Below the pieces are notes generated by a model. That model worked only from the letters and a program-made list of their open reading frames with translations, had not been told where the DNA came from and did not search any database. Below, piece after piece: positions 5,266 through 7,472 of a stretch of 7,472 nt of DNA (position 1 is the first letter of the stretch; every line of letters begins with the position of its first letter). The DNA is from an uncultured Chloroflexota bacterium (GTDB taxonomy: Bacteria > Chloroflexota > Anaerolineae > Promineifilales > Promineifilaceae): assembly GCA_937958365.1 (NCBI GenBank), contig CALFEW010000456.1, forward strand, positions 1-7,472. The letters run 5' to 3'. The translations under genes were made by a program, and so were the position numbers.

Positions 5266-7344
5266 ATGAGTCGTTTATCGTTAGATCGAATCCGGAATAT
5301 AGGCATTATTGCCCACATTGACGCTGGCAAAACCACGACGACAGAGCGTGTTTTGTATTACACGGGCCGTATTCATCGTATGGGTGAAGTGCATGAAGGC
5401 ACTGCCACGATGGATCACATGGTCCAAGAACAAGAGCGCGGTATCACAATCACGTCGGCGGCTACCAGCACTTCCTGGCTCGATCATCAAATCAATATCA
5501 TTGATACACCTGGTCACATTGATTTCACAGCCGAAGTTCAGCGCAGCCTGCGTGTTTTGGACGGTGGTGTTGTGGTGTTTGATGCTGTGGCCGGCGTGGA
5601 ACCGCAATCTGAAACTGTGTGGCGACAGGCAGATGAATATAACGTACCCCGCATCTGTTTCATTAACAAGATGGACCGTGTGGGCGCTGATTTCGCCCGC
5701 ACCATCGGAATGATCCGAGATCGCTTAAAGGCGAATCCTATCGCCATTCAATGGCCCATCGGTCAGGAATCTGATTTTCGTGGCATTGTTGACTTGTTAA
5801 CAATGGAGGCTGTTGTCTGGGAAGACGATGATCTGGGTGCGACACCCATCGCTGTATCCATTCCTGAAGACGTGCGCGAAGATGCAGAAAAAGCTCGTCA
5901 GGCCATTCTGGATCGCATTATCGAGACCGATGAGGAATTGATGGTGCGTTATCTGGAAGACGAAGAAGTTTCTCCAGAAGAATTACGGGTGGCTTTGCGC
6001 AAAGCCACAATTCGTGGTGAAGTAACTCCTGTTTTATGTGGGACGTCTCTGCGTAATAAAGGCATTCAGATTTTGCTGAATGCCATTGTTTATTACTTAC
6101 CATCCCCTTTAGACGTTCCTCCCATTGAAGGGGTTAACCCGGTGACCGAAAGCGCCGAAATCAGAAAAGCTGATGATGATGAACCGTTGTCCGCACTCGT
6201 TTTCAAAATTGTCACCGATCCTTACGTAGGGCGACTGGCTTATTTCCGGGTTTATTCCGGTGTTTTGCGTAGTGGTGACACGGTTGCCAATACAGCAAAG
6301 GGCAAGAAAGAAAGAATCGGCCGTATTTTGAGGATGCACGCAGACCATCGAGAAGACCTGAAAGAAGTGCGTGCCGGTGATATTGCTGCGACTCTCGGTT
6401 TAAAAACCACCTTCACAGGTGACACGCTTTGTGCCACTGATGCCCCAATCGTTTTGGAATCCATTGATTTCCCGGAACCGGTGATTATGTTGGCTGTCGA
6501 GCCAAAGAGTAGCGTGGACCAGGATAAGATGGGTATTGCCCTTAAGTCTTTATCAGAAGAGGATCCCACTTTTCGAGTTAAAGTGGATGAGCAAACTGGA
6601 CAAACTATCTTGTTTGGCATGGGCGAGTTGCACCTTGAGGTGTTGATTGACCGTTTGCTGCGTGAATTTAAGGTGGCCGCTAACGTAGGACAGCCACGAG
6701 TGGCTTATCGTGAAACCATTACCACGCGCGTCGAGAAGGCAGAGGGGCGTTTTATACGCCAAACCGGTGGCCGTGGGCAATTTGGGCACGTTGTGTTGCG
6801 CCTGGAACCCTTGCCGCCTGGGTCTGGTTTTGTCTTTGAGAATGGGATTGTGGGAGGTGTTATTCCCAAGGAATACATTAATCCTACTGAATCCGGCATT
6901 CGAGAGGCGTTGGATAGTGGTGTAATTGCCGGCTACCCTTTGGTTGACGTCAAGGCAACGCTGTATGACGGTTCTTTTCACGAGGTTGACTCTTCGGAAA
7001 TGGCCTTTAAGATTGCGGGTTCAATGGCTTTGAAGGACGGTGTGCAACGCGGTAAACCAGTTTTGTTGGAACCGATAATGTCTGTTGAAGTCGTTACTCC
7101 CAACGATTACACTGGCGATGTCATTGGCAACCTGTCTTCACGGCGCGGTACTATTGAAGGGATGGAACCTCGGGTTGAAGGGATTCAATCCATTAAAGCC
7201 CTGGTTCCGCTCGCTGAAATGTTTGGGTATGCCACACGCTTGCGTTCGATGACGCAAGGACGTGGCACGTTTACGATGGAGTTTCGACATTATTCACCGG
7301 TTAGTGAAGACATTGCCCAGGCGATCATTCGAGGCGGCCGTTAA
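5266..7344 (+). CDS. fusA: Translation elongation factor G (EF-G)
   Basis: EF-G is the cytosolic GTPase that moves tRNAs and mRNA through the ribosome and, with ribosome recycling factor, helps split ribosomes. The 692 residues are full length. The G domain has AHIDAGKT (16-23), the EQERGITI switch I segment (55-62), DTPGH (80-84) with the catalytic histidine H84, and NKMD (134-137). The G5 position reads CGTSLRNKG (258-266) where E. coli has CGSAFKNKG. Domain II follows from about 305, domain III (about 400-475) includes GMGELHLEV, domain IV (about 480-600) includes GGRGQFGHV and VDSSEMAFKIAGSMA, and domain V runs to the end with GYATRLRSMTQGRG. The start has only a weak ribosome binding site (AGGTAG, 5255-5260), but the N-terminus is standard. 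It lies 24 bases after rpsG and 73 before tuf. The position in the str cluster and a sequence close to standard EF-G favour the main translocase over an EF-G2 paralogue. Confidence 0.98.
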   Translation: MSRLSLDRIRNIGIIAHIDAGKTTTTERVLYYTGRIHRMGEVHEGTATMDHMVQEQERGITITSAATSTSWLDHQINIIDTPGHIDFTAEVQRSLRVLDGGVVVFDAVAGVEPQSETVWRQADEYNVPRICFINKMDRVGADFARTIGMIRDRLKANPIAIQWPIGQESDFRGIVDLLTMEAVVWEDDDLGATPIAVSIPEDVREDAEKARQAILDRIIETDEELMVRYLEDEEVSPEELRVALRKATIRGEVTPVLCGTSLRNKGIQILLNAIVYYLPSPLDVPPIEGVNPVTESAEIRKADDDEPLSALVFKIVTDPYVGRLAYFRVYSGVLRSGDTVANTAKGKKERIGRILRMHADHREDLKEVRAGDIAATLGLKTTFTGDTLCATDAPIVLESIDFPEPVIMLAVEPKSSVDQDKMGIALKSLSEEDPTFRVKVDEQTGQTILFGMGELHLEVLIDRLLREFKVAANVGQPRVAYRETITTRVEKAEGRFIRQTGGRGQFGHVVLRLEPLPPGSGFVFENGIVGGVIPKEYINPTESGIREALDSGVIAGYPLVDVKATLYDGSFHEVDSSEMAFKIAGSMALKDGVQRGKPVLLEPIMSVEVVTPNDYTGDVIGNLSSRRGTIEGMEPRVEGIQSIKALVPLAEMFGYATRLRSMTQGRGTFTMEFRHYSPVSEDIAQAIIRGGR

Positions 7345-7417
7345 CGACGCCGCTTGTTTGGTAGCAATCGGGGTATAAACCGGTAGGAATACTAGTTTCA
7401 GAGAGGAAAGGGAAATT

Positions 7418-7472
7418 ATGGCCAAAGAAAAATTTGTGCGCGAGAAGCCACACTGCAATATTGGCACCATCG
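7418..7472 (+). CDS. tuf: Translation elongation factor Tu, N-terminal fragment cut by the window end
   Basis: Only the first 18 codons are present, reading MAKEKFVREKPHCNIGTI, the start of EF-Tu just before its GHVDHGKT nucleotide-binding loop. EF-Tu brings aminoacyl-tRNA to the ribosome as a GTP complex. A purine-rich ribosome binding site (AGAGGAAAGGG, 7402-7412) precedes the ATG. Its place directly after fusA is the standard str order. The 73-base gap from fusA contains no convincing promoter or terminator, so co-transcription with fusA is likely but not shown. Confidence 0.93.
   Translation, partial: MAKEKFVREKPHCNIGTI

Noticed and set aside
7354..7379. Possible promoter before tuf (TTGTTT and TATAAA)
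   Set aside because: The spacer is only 14 bases and the -35 match is poor; no extended -10 element is present.

Overview
This window is ordinary core information-processing DNA from a bacterium, all on the + strand. It holds a complete rpoB (RNA polymerase beta subunit), a 362-base intergenic control region, and then the 'str' cluster rpsL (S12), rpsG (S7) and fusA (EF-G). It ends with the first 18 codons of tuf (EF-Tu). No mobile element, CRISPR array, tRNA or rRNA gene was found. The long antisense and frame-shifted reading frames are shadows of these genes.

The host cannot be named from the sequence alone. The EF-Tu start (MAKEKFVREKPHCNIGTI), an S12 with an insertion after the PAL motif, the short-lobe RpoB and a mid-range base composition suggest Chloroflexota (Anaerolineae-like). 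That is recollection of family sequences, not a search result, and my confidence is moderate.

Layout: rpoB (29-3964) starts from an AGGTG-type ribosome binding site and ends ten bases before a 12-bp stem-loop (3975-4011), probably the 3' end of the rpoB transcript. A promoter with consensus-like -35, extended -10 and -10 elements lies at 4070-4097. It should start an RNA near 4104, giving rpsL a leader of about 220 bases. The leader contains a perfect 13-bp hairpin (4170-4207) and several smaller pairable segments. rpsL, rpsG and fusA follow with gaps of 12 and 24 bases and are probably co-transcribed. tuf starts 73 bases after fusA with its own ribosome binding site.

The products work together in gene expression. 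RpoB forms the catalytic cleft of RNA polymerase with the beta' subunit. S12 and S7 are 30S proteins at the decoding centre and the head. EF-G drives translocation and EF-Tu delivers aminoacyl-tRNA.

No wholly new system was found. Points worth a second look are: rpoC does not follow rpoB; RpoB carries an insertion of about 150 residues containing four WL..xG[WY]D repeats near its C-terminal third; a rifamycin-contact arginine is replaced by threonine; S12 has a 15-residue insertion; and the rpsL leader looks like a regulatory RNA.
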